Positions 43,404 through 51,735 of a stretch of DNA of 64,000 nt are shown piece after piece. Made by a program: the position numbers and the translations under genes. The DNA is from Chloroflexota bacterium (GTDB taxonomy: Bacteria > Chloroflexota > Anaerolineae > UBA4142 > SHND01). Each line of letters opens with the position of its first letter. Within the stretch, counting starts at the first letter, position 1. The notes beneath the pieces were generated by a model. It did not search any database. It was not told where the DNA came from and saw only the letters and a program-made list of their open reading frames with translations. The DNA lies in the NCBI GenBank assembly GCA_004295045.1, contig SHND01000059.1, positions 291,370 through 355,369 on the forward strand. The letters run 5' to 3'.

Positions 43404-46079
43404 ATGCACGAGTTATTTCGCGCGAAACTCATTCCGCCTCGTCCAGTCAGCGATCAAGTGCTGCGTCCCCGCTTGTTGCAGCTCTTGAACTCTGCCAAGA
43501 CAGCTCCGCTGACCTTGGTCTCCGCCCCGGCAGGTTTTGGCAAGACTACGCTCCTCGTTGAATGGCTTGCCGCAACTTTGCCTCCGAGTACGTGGCTTTC
43601 GTTGGACGAAACTGACAATGACCTGTCAGTTTTTCTGTCCTATTTTGTCGCCGCAATCGAGTCCATTTTCCCAAAGAGCTGCAAGGCGACAAAGGATCTG
43701 CTCCGTGCGCCGCAGCTGCCACCTCCTGCACACCTCGCCCGCCAACTCGGAAATGATATTACCGAACTTCCTTCCGATTTTATTCTCGTCCTCGACGATT
43801 ATCATGTAATTGTCAATCCCGATGTGCTTGCGCTGATGGGCGCGCTGTTCCAGCCGCTGCCCGCGCCGCTGCATCTCGTCCTGGCAACGCGTATGGACCC
43901 GTCACTCCCGCTCGCCCGTCTGCGCGCGCGTGGGCAGTTGGTGGAGGTGCGCGAGGCGGATTTGAGATTTTCGCGGGAGGAAGCCGGTACATTTCTCAAT
44001 CAGTCACTCGCCGCAGATCTCTCCGGTGAGACGCTCGCGCTGATCCAATCGCGGACGGAGGGCTGGGCTGCCGGGTTGCGGCTTGCCGCGCTCGCATTGC
44101 GTGGGCAATCTGACCCGTCCCACTATGAATGGGCATTCCGTGAGCACGGCGAATCTTTTGTGATGGACTATTTGCTCGACGAAGTGTTTGCGCGGCAACC
44201 CGCGCAGGTGCAAACGTTCCTGCTTCAGACTTCGCTCTTGGACAAATTCACGCCTGAACTGTGCGATGCGATCATTGGCGCGCCAGAGCCGGACACGAGC
44301 CGCAAGTTGATCGAACAATTCAAGCGCGCGAATCTGTTTCTCGTTACGCTCGACGAGGTGAACGGTTGGTATCGCTATCACCATCTCTTCCGCGATCTTT
44401 TGGCGCAAAGGCGGGAACGGGAATTTGACGCGGCAAGTCAAGCCGCGTGGCATCTGAACGCGAGCGAGTGGTTCGCCGCGCACGGGTTCATCGTCGAAGC
44501 AATTCAGCACAGTCTTGAAGCAGGCGACCCGATCCGGGCGGCAGAAATCGTAGAGGCAAATACACATCGCGCGTTAAACAAATCTGATCATGCAACGCTT
44601 CAACGCTGGCTTGCGCTTTTGCCTTCCGACCTGTATATGGTTCGTCCGCGTCTCTTGATGACGCGACTCTATACCTTTGACCTTCGCCTCGGTTTGCCTG
44701 CGATGGAAGACATCTTGGACACTTTGGAAAAGCTGATTGCCACTGACGTCGAATACAAGGACGCGGCAGAGCAGGATTTGATACATGGCGATATTCTGGC
44801 GACTCGCTGCTGGCTCTATTATTGGCAAGGTCGCTTTCCAGAGTCTGTGGAGATGGGAACGCGCGCACTGGAATTCATTCCATCCGCACACATTTACGTG
44901 CGCAGCACAACGCTGTTCTATCTGGGACTCGCCTATCAAGCGTCGGGCGAGACAGCTGCTGCGCTTCGCATTTTGACAGCTGTGGAAGGCGACGCAGCCG
45001 CGCAATCCCCGCTGGTGAACGCCCGCGCACTCAACGCTCTCTGCACGATTTATTGGACATCCGCCGATTTGCCGCATGTGAAACGGACCGCGCAAGCGCT
45101 CTACGAAATTGGATCCGCACACAATGATGCGCATATACAATCGTGGGCGCAGCGCAACTTGGGGTTACTCAACTATGAATGGAACCAACTCGAGGCAGCC
45201 ACGCAACACTTGGCGCTTGTGGCTCAACAGCGCTTTGCGTTGATCGTACGTACTGCGCATGAAGCGCTCGTCGGTCTGGCGCTGACGTATCAAGCGCGCG
45301 ATCTGACGAGTGAGGCGAACGAGACGGCTGCCCAGCTGGTCGAATTTGACCGCGAGAAGCAATACCCCGATGCATTGGCAGAAGCGTACTCTTTGCAGGC
45401 GCGGTTGGCGCTTGCGCAAGGCGATGTCGAGACTGCCTGGCGCGAAATGCCGCGCGCGGACGAATTGTCTTTAGGACCAATGCTTTGGTTCGAGCAACCC
45501 GGTGTGACCGAGATTTTGATTCGACTGGCACACGGTTCTAGTCAGGACATTGAGCTGGCGCTCGAAAAGGTGAAAACACTTTTGAAACGTGCCGAAGCGG
45601 TCCATGACAAACGGCGCCAAATCCAACTCTTGGCAATCCAAGCCCTCGCGCTCGATGCGCTTGGAAAGACCCCACTCGCTTTGGAGACGCTGAAACGTTC
45701 GGTACAGCTCGCAGAGCACGGCGGATTCGTGCGCACGTATGTTGACCTCGGCGTCAAGCTGGCGCAACTGCTCGAGCAGGTGAAAGAGTGCGCGCCGCAA
45801 TACGTGCAGCGAATCTTGGATGCGTTTCCACAGAGCGCGCCTGTGTCCGAATCGCGTGTCAAGTCCGCCGCGTTAATCGAACCCTTGACCGGACGCGAAA
45901 TGCAGGTTCTCGAACTCTTGGCGCGGCGTCTCTCGGACAAAGAAATCGCCGCCGAGTTGGTCATCTCTATGGCGACTGCCAAAACTCACGTCCAGCACAT
46001 TTTTGACAAACTGGGCGTCAACAACCGCCGCGCGGCTGTAGAAAAAGCCCGCGCGCTTCAAATTCTTTCCCCGAATTGA
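43404..46079 (+). CDS. MalT-like LuxR-family transcription activator (LAL)
   Basis: The 891-residue protein starts FRAKLIPPRPVSDQVLRPRL, typical of MalT-type regulators. A STAND ATPase domain has Walker A SAPAGFGKTTLL (about 40-51) and Walker B ILVLDDYH. The middle 500 residues are helical repeats of the TPR type that bind the inducer. The C-terminal LuxR helix-turn-helix (LTGREMQVLELLARRLSDKE, then TAKTHVQHIFDKLGVNNR) binds DNA. In MalT, ATP and a maltodextrin trigger oligomerisation and activation. The gene is divergent from a sugar importer, which is its likely target, although the inducer is not known. A terminator follows the stop. Confidence 0.92.
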   Translation: MHELFRAKLIPPRPVSDQVLRPRLLQLLNSAKTAPLTLVSAPAGFGKTTLLVEWLAATLPPSTWLSLDETDNDLSVFLSYFVAAIESIFPKSCKATKDLLRAPQLPPPAHLARQLGNDITELPSDFILVLDDYHVIVNPDVLALMGALFQPLPAPLHLVLATRMDPSLPLARLRARGQLVEVREADLRFSREEAGTFLNQSLAADLSGETLALIQSRTEGWAAGLRLAALALRGQSDPSHYEWAFREHGESFVMDYLLDEVFARQPAQVQTFLLQTSLLDKFTPELCDAIIGAPEPDTSRKLIEQFKRANLFLVTLDEVNGWYRYHHLFRDLLAQRREREFDAASQAAWHLNASEWFAAHGFIVEAIQHSLEAGDPIRAAEIVEANTHRALNKSDHATLQRWLALLPSDLYMVRPRLLMTRLYTFDLRLGLPAMEDILDTLEKLIATDVEYKDAAEQDLIHGDILATRCWLYYWQGRFPESVEMGTRALEFIPSAHIYVRSTTLFYLGLAYQASGETAAALRILTAVEGDAAAQSPLVNARALNALCTIYWTSADLPHVKRTAQALYEIGSAHNDAHIQSWAQRNLGLLNYEWNQLEAATQHLALVAQQRFALIVRTAHEALVGLALTYQARDLTSEANETAAQLVEFDREKQYPDALAEAYSLQARLALAQGDVETAWREMPRADELSLGPMLWFEQPGVTEILIRLAHGSSQDIELALEKVKTLLKRAEAVHDKRRQIQLLAIQALALDALGKTPLALETLKRSVQLAEHGGFVRTYVDLGVKLAQLLEQVKECAPQYVQRILDAFPQSAPVSESRVKSAALIEPLTGREMQVLELLARRLSDKEIAAELVISMATAKTHVQHIFDKLGVNNRRAAVEKARALQILSPN

Positions 46080-46083
46080 ACTC

Positions 46084-46115
46084 GACCGGATTCTACTGCT
46101 TTCCGGTCTGTTTTT
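46084..46115 (+). terminator. Terminator of the regulator gene
   Basis: GACCGGA (46084-46090) pairs with TCCGGTC (46102-46108) and a T-run follows at 46111-46115. Confidence 0.65.
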
Positions 46116-46288
46116 CTTCTTTTATACTCCCCGCAGTCCTCTTCATATCGAGTTGGAGACCGCGACTCAACCTTTTTTCATTCTTTTAGGATGACCCCAA
46201 AGCCGCGATTTTCGGGTATCCTATCCGCCGTTCTTGCACTGTTCGGTGGGGGGAAGCAATAGTTGAATTGGGGCTGGGTATCTGCAAC

Positions 46289-46561
46289 ATGTCGGCGATT
46301 GACGAGCAAGACCACGCGCTTGCCGGTGCAAGCCATTCCACGAATTGTCGGATTTGTATTCGTGGCGTGCTTGACCCACGGTGGGCGGAATATTTTGGCG
46401 AATTTAAATTGGCGGAAGTGGATGAGGCAGTCGAAAGTTCAACCGTTCTGATTGGATTTCTACCGGACGCGAGCGCCTTGCTCGGACTCCTCACGTACCT
46501 AAATCAATTTGGCATGACGCTGTTTGCGGTAGAGTGGGAGTCGCCAGAGCGCGAGCCATAA
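46289..46561 (+). CDS. Small uncharacterised protein (90 aa)
   Basis: The ORF has a plausible protein pattern with IRGVLDPRWAEYFGEF, an acidic strand, STVLIGFLPDASALLGLLTYL and GMTLFAVEWE. I know this layout from a widespread family of small bacterial proteins with a beta-alpha-beta fold (TTL-G-LPDQAAL-GLL-L). Its function is not known. The ATG at 46289 is chosen over a TTG at 46268. No strong ribosome site is seen. It opens a run of small unidirectional genes. Confidence 0.6.
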   Translation: MSAIDEQDHALAGASHSTNCRICIRGVLDPRWAEYFGEFKLAEVDEAVESSTVLIGFLPDASALLGLLTYLNQFGMTLFAVEWESPEREP

Positions 46562-46653
46562 AAATCTTGGTGATTCGAAAAGCGACACTGCTTACTCACT
46601 GCAAGACGAGGCGATCCAAGATTCAAGTTATTACCAAAAGGAGAAAATAAATC

Positions 46654-47226
46654 ATGCGACGAAGAGACAAAGGTGCGCAAGCGCCGGGACCACAAGCCGC
46701 ACCTGCGCGCGGCAGAGACGCGCGTCAGGAAGGCAAGAATGACGGACCGGATCGCTACAAGATGCGCGAGAATCTGATTTCGATTGGCGACGATTACTGG
46801 ATCGAGACGCAGCGCGGGCGACGCGCCTATCACATTGACGGTAAAGCGCTTCGCATTCGCGACACGCTGAAATTTCAAGATGCTGCCGGTCGCGACATGT
46901 ACGAAATTCAGACCAAATTGATTCCACTCAAACAAACGATGGCGGTGACCAAAGGCAATCACGAAGTCGCGGTGGTCAAAAAAGCATTCATTACGCCGCT
47001 GCGTGACCGCCTCACCGCGAACATGGCAGGCGGTGCGGATATTGATATTCACGGCAATTTGCTGGCGCACGAATATGTGATGGAACGACGCGGCAAACGT
47101 GTCGCCGAAGTCTCGAAAAAGTGGCTTGCGATTGCTGATGCCTACACCGTCGAAGTTGCAGGCGGTGAAGACGATGCGTTGATTCTCGCGTTATGCGTCG
47201 TCGTCGAACAAATTTGTCACGACTAG
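46654..47226 (+). CDS. LURP-one-related family protein
   Basis: The 190-residue protein has a disordered, charged N-terminus (1-35) and then the tubby-like LURP-one pattern. This includes YKMRENLISIGDDYWIE, AYHIDGKALRIRDTLKFQD, IQTKLIPLKQTMAV and VMERRGKRVAEVSKKW. The family includes plant defence-linked LOR proteins and bacterial homologues of unknown role, folding as a beta barrel around a helix. An AAGGAG site lies 11 bases before the ATG. It is probably cytosolic. Confidence 0.88.
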   Translation: MRRRDKGAQAPGPQAAPARGRDARQEGKNDGPDRYKMRENLISIGDDYWIETQRGRRAYHIDGKALRIRDTLKFQDAAGRDMYEIQTKLIPLKQTMAVTKGNHEVAVVKKAFITPLRDRLTANMAGGADIDIHGNLLAHEYVMERRGKRVAEVSKKWLAIADAYTVEVAGGEDDALILALCVVVEQICHD

Positions 47227-47305
47227 GTCCAAAGGATTCGGAGCGAATCCGTGGAAAATTTTTCATTCGTCCATCGCAACTTGCGGTGAGACAGGAGGCA
47301 AAGAA

Positions 47306-48301
47306 ATGGCAGGTTTATTAGATTCGGTGGGCGGACTGCTGACGCCCGACAACATCGGCGCAATTGGAAAGGCGCTGGGTATGGATTCGAGTCAGGTTCA
47401 ACAGGGAATGAAGGTGGCAGAGGCGACAGTTCTCGGCAGTGTGTCCAAAACCGCACAGACGCCGGCGGGCATGGAATCGCTGACGAAATTGATGCCGCAA
47501 GATACAGGGGGGAGTCCGACTGACATGATCGGCGGCTTGCTTGGTTCGCTGTCCGGCGGCGGCACATCTGCCGACATGATGAACAACGTAATGGGCGGAG
47601 GCGTCAATGCAATCTCCGGAACGCTGAGCCAGTCGCTTGGGTTTGACATCAAACCGCTGTTGACGATGGCGGTTCCTATGGTGATGGGAGTGATTGCCAA
47701 GACGGCAAAATCTCAAAACTTGAACTCTGCCGGAGTGAGCAAGCTGCTCAAGGATGAGAGCCAAGCTTATTTGGCAGACCCGGCGAACAAACAAGTCTCA
47801 GATATGGTCCAATCGTCGCTCAAGGCGGGGGATGACGCGCTCGCATTGAAACAAAAATTCAGCGACGCAGATTGGATGAAAATGCGGATGGCGCCGATGG
47901 CAGCGGTCTATTTGGTGGGGACAGCATCGCCGTCGAATGAAAGCGGACAAAGGGAAGAGCTGGCGGCTGCCGCAGGCGCGGTCGGAAGCGCGATCAAGAG
48001 CGCTTCGCCGACTTCGTTGATCGGCACCGCATTCGGCGGCGGGTTGACAAAAAATGAGCTCGAAATCCTCGCCAAAGATGCGCCGCCGCGCGAGCGCCTG
48101 CTTGGCGTGATCAAAGAGGGCGTTGCGACGGTTCAAACGACCAGTCCTGCCGATACACCGTCCTACAAGGCGATGATTCTGGATGCGGCGCAAAAAGCGG
48201 CAGAGGCAACCAAAGAGGGTGGTTTCCTCGGCATTGGTGGGACGCGTGTGACAAAAGAAGAACAGCAAGCGCTTGACGACATCCGCGCGGCTGTGGGGTA
48301 A
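47306..48301 (+). CDS. DUF937-like protein (331 aa)
   Basis: The N-terminal 190 residues are Ala/Gly/Ser/Met-rich and helical with LGMDSSQVQQGMKVAEATVLGSV, and a second copy of the pattern follows (GFDIKPLLTMAVPMVMGVI). Both are typical of DUF937 proteins. The C-terminal part contains AAVYLVGTASPSNESGQREE and a KNELEILAKDAPPRERLL segment, similar to the DUF937-linked helical domains of unknown role. A strong AGGAGG site precedes the ATG. It lies 79 bases after the LURP-one gene in the same direction. Confidence 0.8.
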   Translation: MAGLLDSVGGLLTPDNIGAIGKALGMDSSQVQQGMKVAEATVLGSVSKTAQTPAGMESLTKLMPQDTGGSPTDMIGGLLGSLSGGGTSADMMNNVMGGGVNAISGTLSQSLGFDIKPLLTMAVPMVMGVIAKTAKSQNLNSAGVSKLLKDESQAYLADPANKQVSDMVQSSLKAGDDALALKQKFSDADWMKMRMAPMAAVYLVGTASPSNESGQREELAAAAGAVGSAIKSASPTSLIGTAFGGGLTKNELEILAKDAPPRERLLGVIKEGVATVQTTSPADTPSYKAMILDAAQKAAEATKEGGFLGIGGTRVTKEEQQALDDIRAAVG

Positions 48302-48412
48302 TCCGCACGCATCGCATCAAAACTGGCGACAACTTTTTCGGTGAACGCGATCGTAAGCGAGTGAAATGCTTGCCGTTCGGCATCCCGTCAAGTTGCGCGA
48401 TCCAAATAATCA

Positions 48413-48451
48413 AGCTCGTCACCCCATCAATGGCGTGACGAGCTGCATTTT
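48413..48451 (+). other. Hairpin just before the ribosome site of the DUF4332-like gene
   Basis: Ten-base arms AGCTCGTCAC (48413-48422) and GTGACGAGCT (48435-48444) pair perfectly, followed by GCATTTT. The T-run is short, so it may be a weak terminator for the upstream gene or a leader structure. Confidence 0.5.
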
Positions 48452-48465
48452 CAGGAGGTACTCTC

Positions 48466-48873
48466 ATGGCAACCCAAATTGAAATGATCGAAGGTATTGG
48501 TCCTGCGTATGGCGAAAAATTAAAAGGCGCAGGCATCAACAGCGTCGAAGCGCTTTTGGAAAAAGGAGCAAATCCCGCAGGACGCAGCGCGCTCGCGCAA
48601 GAGACCGGAATTCCCGCAGCGTTGATTCTCACATGGGTGAATCACGCCGACCTATTTCGCATCAAGGGCGTCGGAGGACAACACGCCGAACTGCTCCATG
48701 CGGCGGGGGTGGATACGGTCGTCGAATTGTCCAAGCGCAATCCGGAGAATCTGGCGGCGGCGTTGATTCAGACGAACGCGGACAAAAAGCTCGTTCGTGA
48801 CGTGCCGTCTTTGGCGGAGGTAACGCTCTGGATCGAACAAGCCAAAGTCCTGGCGCGCGTGGTCACACATTAA
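48466..48873 (+). CDS. Helix-hairpin-helix protein (DUF4332-like)
   Basis: The 135-residue protein begins IEMIEGIGPAYGEKLKGAGI and has a second hairpin in FRIKGVGGQHAELLHAAGV. Both are helix-hairpin-helix turns (GIGP, GVGG) as in DUF4332. Such domains usually contact DNA or RNA backbones non-specifically. The AGGAGG site is 9 bases before the ATG. It has no membrane part or enzyme motif, and its exact role is not known. Confidence 0.88.
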   Translation: MATQIEMIEGIGPAYGEKLKGAGINSVEALLEKGANPAGRSALAQETGIPAALILTWVNHADLFRIKGVGGQHAELLHAAGVDTVVELSKRNPENLAAALIQTNADKKLVRDVPSLAEVTLWIEQAKVLARVVTH

Positions 48874-49032
48874 CCTGCGCGCCAATTTCGATCTCCTATT
48901 CCATCTCACCAAAGTTGCTTGACAGTTCGATGGAAATTTTCTTTTGCGATAATCTTGTTCCCCACAGAATTCTATCGCCAATGTTAAGCATTTATGGTGA
49001 GACGGAATAAACAAAAAAGAAAGCACAGCACA

Positions 49033-51384
49033 ATGGCACTCAAAGAATACAAACCCGGGACCGCGTTTAATGGCGTCATCGGACGAACGTTCGATGTTTC
49101 CAGCCCCGCGTGGCCCCAACCCTTGCGCGCAAAAGAAGGCGCGCCCAATGTCTTGTTCATCGTATTGGACGATACGGGCTTTGGACAACTCGGTTGTTAC
49201 GGGAGCCCAATTGCAACTCCCAACCTCGATACGCTCGCCACGAACGGTTTGCGGTACAACAATATGCACACCACCGCGTTGTGTTCGCCGACGCGTTCGT
49301 GTATTTTGACCGGGCGCAATCATCACTCAAACGCGATGTCATGCATCACCGAAGGTTCGACCGGTTATCCGGGTGGCAACGGCTATATCCCGTTCGAGAA
49401 CGGCTTCCTTTCGGAGATGCTGCTACAGAATGGCTACAATACTTTTGCGATTGGCAAATGGCATCTCACTCCAGCCGACCAAGTCAGCGCCGCGGGACCG
49501 TATGACCGTTGGCCCCTCGGACGCGGATTCGAACGCTACTATGGTTTCATGGGCGGTGACACGCATCAGTATTATCCCGATCTGACCTACGACAATCATC
49601 GCGTCGAACCCGAAAAAACGCCGGAAGAAGGTTATCACCTGACCGAAGATTTGGTGGACAGAGCAATCAGCTTTGTTGCAGACGCAAAGCAGGTCGCGCC
49701 CAACAAACCGTTCTTTATGTATTTTTGCACCGGCGCGCAACATGCGCCGCATCATGTGCCAAAAGAATGGGCAGACAAATACAAAGGTCAGTTCGATGAC
49801 GGTTGGGAAGCGTACCGCGAAAAGGTGTTTGCCAAACAAAGAGCGCTTGGCATTATTCCGGCGGACGCTGAACTCTCGCGCCATGACCCCGACGTCCAAC
49901 CGTGGACAAAATGTTCGGCACAAGAAAAGAAATTGTATGCGCGCATGATGGAGGTGTTTGCCGGTTTTCTCACGCACACCGACCATCACATCGGGCGGCT
50001 GCTCGACTTTTTGAAAGAGATTGGCGAATTCGACAACACGCTCATCATGGTGATTTCCGACAATGGCGCGAGCTCCGAAGGCGGTCCGAGTGGTTCGGTT
50101 AACGAGAATTTGTTTTTCAACATGGTGCCCGAATCGTTGGAAGAAAACCTCAAGGCGATTGACGACATCGGTGGACCCAAATACTTTAATCATTATCCGT
50201 GGGGTTGGACATGGGCGGGCAACACGCCGTTCCGCCGCTGGAAACGCGAAACGTATCGCGGCGGCATCAGCGACCCGTTCATTGTTCATTGGACAAAAGG
50301 AATTAAAGCCAAAGGGCAGGTGCGTACGCAGTACGCTCACGCCGTTGACATGGTACCGACCGTCCTCGCCGCGTTGGGTCTCGAAGCGCCCACGAGCATC
50401 AAAGGAGTTACGCAATCACCCATCGAAGGCGTTTCTTTTGCCGAAAGTTTTAAAGATGCGAAAGTTGCGAGCAATCACATCGTGCAATACTTTGAAATGA
50501 TGGGACACCGTTCCATCTATCACGATGGTTGGCGCGCGGTGTGTCCTTGGCCCGGAACCTCTTTTGTGGAGGCAGGCAAACCGTTCGGCACGCCGATTCC
50601 GGCGGAAACGTTGACCGAGCTCGATGCGAAACATTGGGAGCTCTATCACGTCGCGCAAGATTTCGCCGAGAACCATGATATTGCCGCAGACCAACGCGCA
50701 AAACTGATCGAAATGATCGCGCAGTGGTACGTCGAAGCGGGCAAGTACAATGTGCTGCCGGTGGACGGACGCGGACAGCAGCGTGTTGCTGACCCACGAC
50801 CCGAGATTGCCATTGACCGAAAACAATACATCTATTATCCCGGCACGCAAGAGGTTCCGGTCAATGCCGCGCCCAAGATTCTCAATCGCCCATACAGCGT
50901 AACCGCGGACATCGAGTTCAAAAAAGGCGACGAGGGAGTTTTGGTTTCGCAGGGCGGCGTGGATGGCGGCTTTACCCTTTTCATCAAAGACGGCAAGTTC
51001 CAATTCACATACAACTATGTGACGCGCACGTACTTTCATGCGGAATCAAAGATCGCCGTTCCGGAAGGACGCCATCAATTGCGTTATGAATTTGAAGTGA
51101 CGGGCAAGCCCGAAATTCCAAAGGGCAAAGGTTCGCCCGGACGCGGGCAGCTTTACATTGACGGCAAGTTGGTCGGACAGGTGGAAATGCTGGTCACCAT
51201 TCCATTGTCAATGGGGTTAACGGCTGCCGTATCTGTCGGAACCGATGCGGGCGCGCCTGTAACGCCGGAATACAAACCACCGTTTACGTTCACGGGCAAA
51301 TTGTACAAGGTGACGTTCGATGTGAGCGGCGAACTGATTCAAGACGACGAAGCGAACCTGCGGATGGTGATGGCGCGACAATAA
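49033..51384 (+). CDS. Arylsulfatase (sulfatase S1 family)
   Basis: The 783-residue form begins with the family start (GVIGRTFDVSSPAWPQP). It has metal ligands in NVLFIVLDDTGFGQLGCYG and the formylglycine motif CSPTR (Cys84-Arg88), followed by TGRNHHSN, GKWHL and ISDNGAS. The Cys must be converted to formylglycine by a maturase not seen in this window. A C-terminal beta domain (about 590-783: VTADIEFKKGDEGVLVSQGG, GQLYIDGKLVGQVEM) follows. No signal peptide is visible, so the enzyme may act in the cytoplasm. It removes sulfate from aryl or carbohydrate esters, with sulfur scavenging as a likely role. A longer frame from 48994 is possible, but homologues start near 49033. No strong ribosome site decides it. 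Confidence 0.9.
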   Translation: MALKEYKPGTAFNGVIGRTFDVSSPAWPQPLRAKEGAPNVLFIVLDDTGFGQLGCYGSPIATPNLDTLATNGLRYNNMHTTALCSPTRSCILTGRNHHSNAMSCITEGSTGYPGGNGYIPFENGFLSEMLLQNGYNTFAIGKWHLTPADQVSAAGPYDRWPLGRGFERYYGFMGGDTHQYYPDLTYDNHRVEPEKTPEEGYHLTEDLVDRAISFVADAKQVAPNKPFFMYFCTGAQHAPHHVPKEWADKYKGQFDDGWEAYREKVFAKQRALGIIPADAELSRHDPDVQPWTKCSAQEKKLYARMMEVFAGFLTHTDHHIGRLLDFLKEIGEFDNTLIMVISDNGASSEGGPSGSVNENLFFNMVPESLEENLKAIDDIGGPKYFNHYPWGWTWAGNTPFRRWKRETYRGGISDPFIVHWTKGIKAKGQVRTQYAHAVDMVPTVLAALGLEAPTSIKGVTQSPIEGVSFAESFKDAKVASNHIVQYFEMMGHRSIYHDGWRAVCPWPGTSFVEAGKPFGTPIPAETLTELDAKHWELYHVAQDFAENHDIAADQRAKLIEMIAQWYVEAGKYNVLPVDGRGQQRVADPRPEIAIDRKQYIYYPGTQEVPVNAAPKILNRPYSVTADIEFKKGDEGVLVSQGGVDGGFTLFIKDGKFQFTYNYVTRTYFHAESKIAVPEGRHQLRYEFEVTGKPEIPKGKGSPGRGQLYIDGKLVGQVEMLVTIPLSMGLTAAVSVGTDAGAPVTPEYKPPFTFTGKLYKVTFDVSGELIQDDEANLRMVMARQ

Positions 51385-51426
51385 CCGCACGCCAGACAAA
51401 GAAGAATCGCAAACAAAAGTTGGATT

Positions 51427-51470
51427 GTGGCAGTGAGATGTGCAGGTTTGCATTTCACCGCCACTTTTTT
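51427..51470 (+). terminator. Terminator of the sulfatase gene
   Basis: GTGGC (51427-51431) pairs with GCCAC (51460-51464). An inner GTGAGATG/CATTTCAC-type stem continues it, and six T follow. Confidence 0.7.
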
Positions 51471-51505
51471 ATTTTGAGGAGAATTCTTTTAACTCTCTAC
51501 CACGC

Positions 51506-51648
51506 TATGGCGACTGCAAAGTCTGTTGACAGGGGTTGTCATTGCGAGGAACGAAGCAATCTAATCCGCGCTGTGGGATTGCTTCGTCGCAAAGGCCGCT
51601 CCTCGCAATGACCGGTGGGGCGCGTGCGTGACTTTGCAGTTGCCATGT
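51506..51648. mobile_element. Complete 143-bp MITE-like element with 10-bp target duplication
   Basis: The 17-bp terminal inverted repeats (51506-51522 and 51632-51648) match at 15 positions around the core ACTGCAAAGT. The 10-mer TCTACCACGC abuts both ends (51496-51505 and 51649-51658). The interior again has GTTGTCATTGCGAGGA...GAAGCAATC and TCCTCGCAATGAC. It is a second family member, with termini differing from those at 43151-43282 in the outer bases. It lies between the sulfatase terminator and the comM promoter. No coding capacity exists. Confidence 0.85.
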
Positions 51649-51665
51649 CTACCACGCGCACGCGC

Positions 51666-51694
51666 TTGAGTGTGCAAACACGCTGTATTATAAT
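51666..51694 (+). promoter_or_regulatory. Promoter of the comM-like gene
   Basis: TTGAGT (51666-51671) and TATAAT (51689-51694) are spaced by exactly 17 bases. The start near 51701 leaves about 35 nt before the ATG at 51736. Confidence 0.7.
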
Positions 51695-51735
51695 CGCCGC
51701 ACACAAATTTTGATCTGGACTTGGAGATTCGTTCT

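Noticed and set aside
46150..46190. Possible second terminator after the MalT-like gene
   Set aside because: The arms GAGT/ACTC are too short and the T-run is not adjacent to a good stem.
48910..48960. TTGACA at 48920 as a promoter for the sulfatase gene
   Set aside because: The only fitting -10 (GATAAT) is about 23 bases away, which is too far for a normal spacer.
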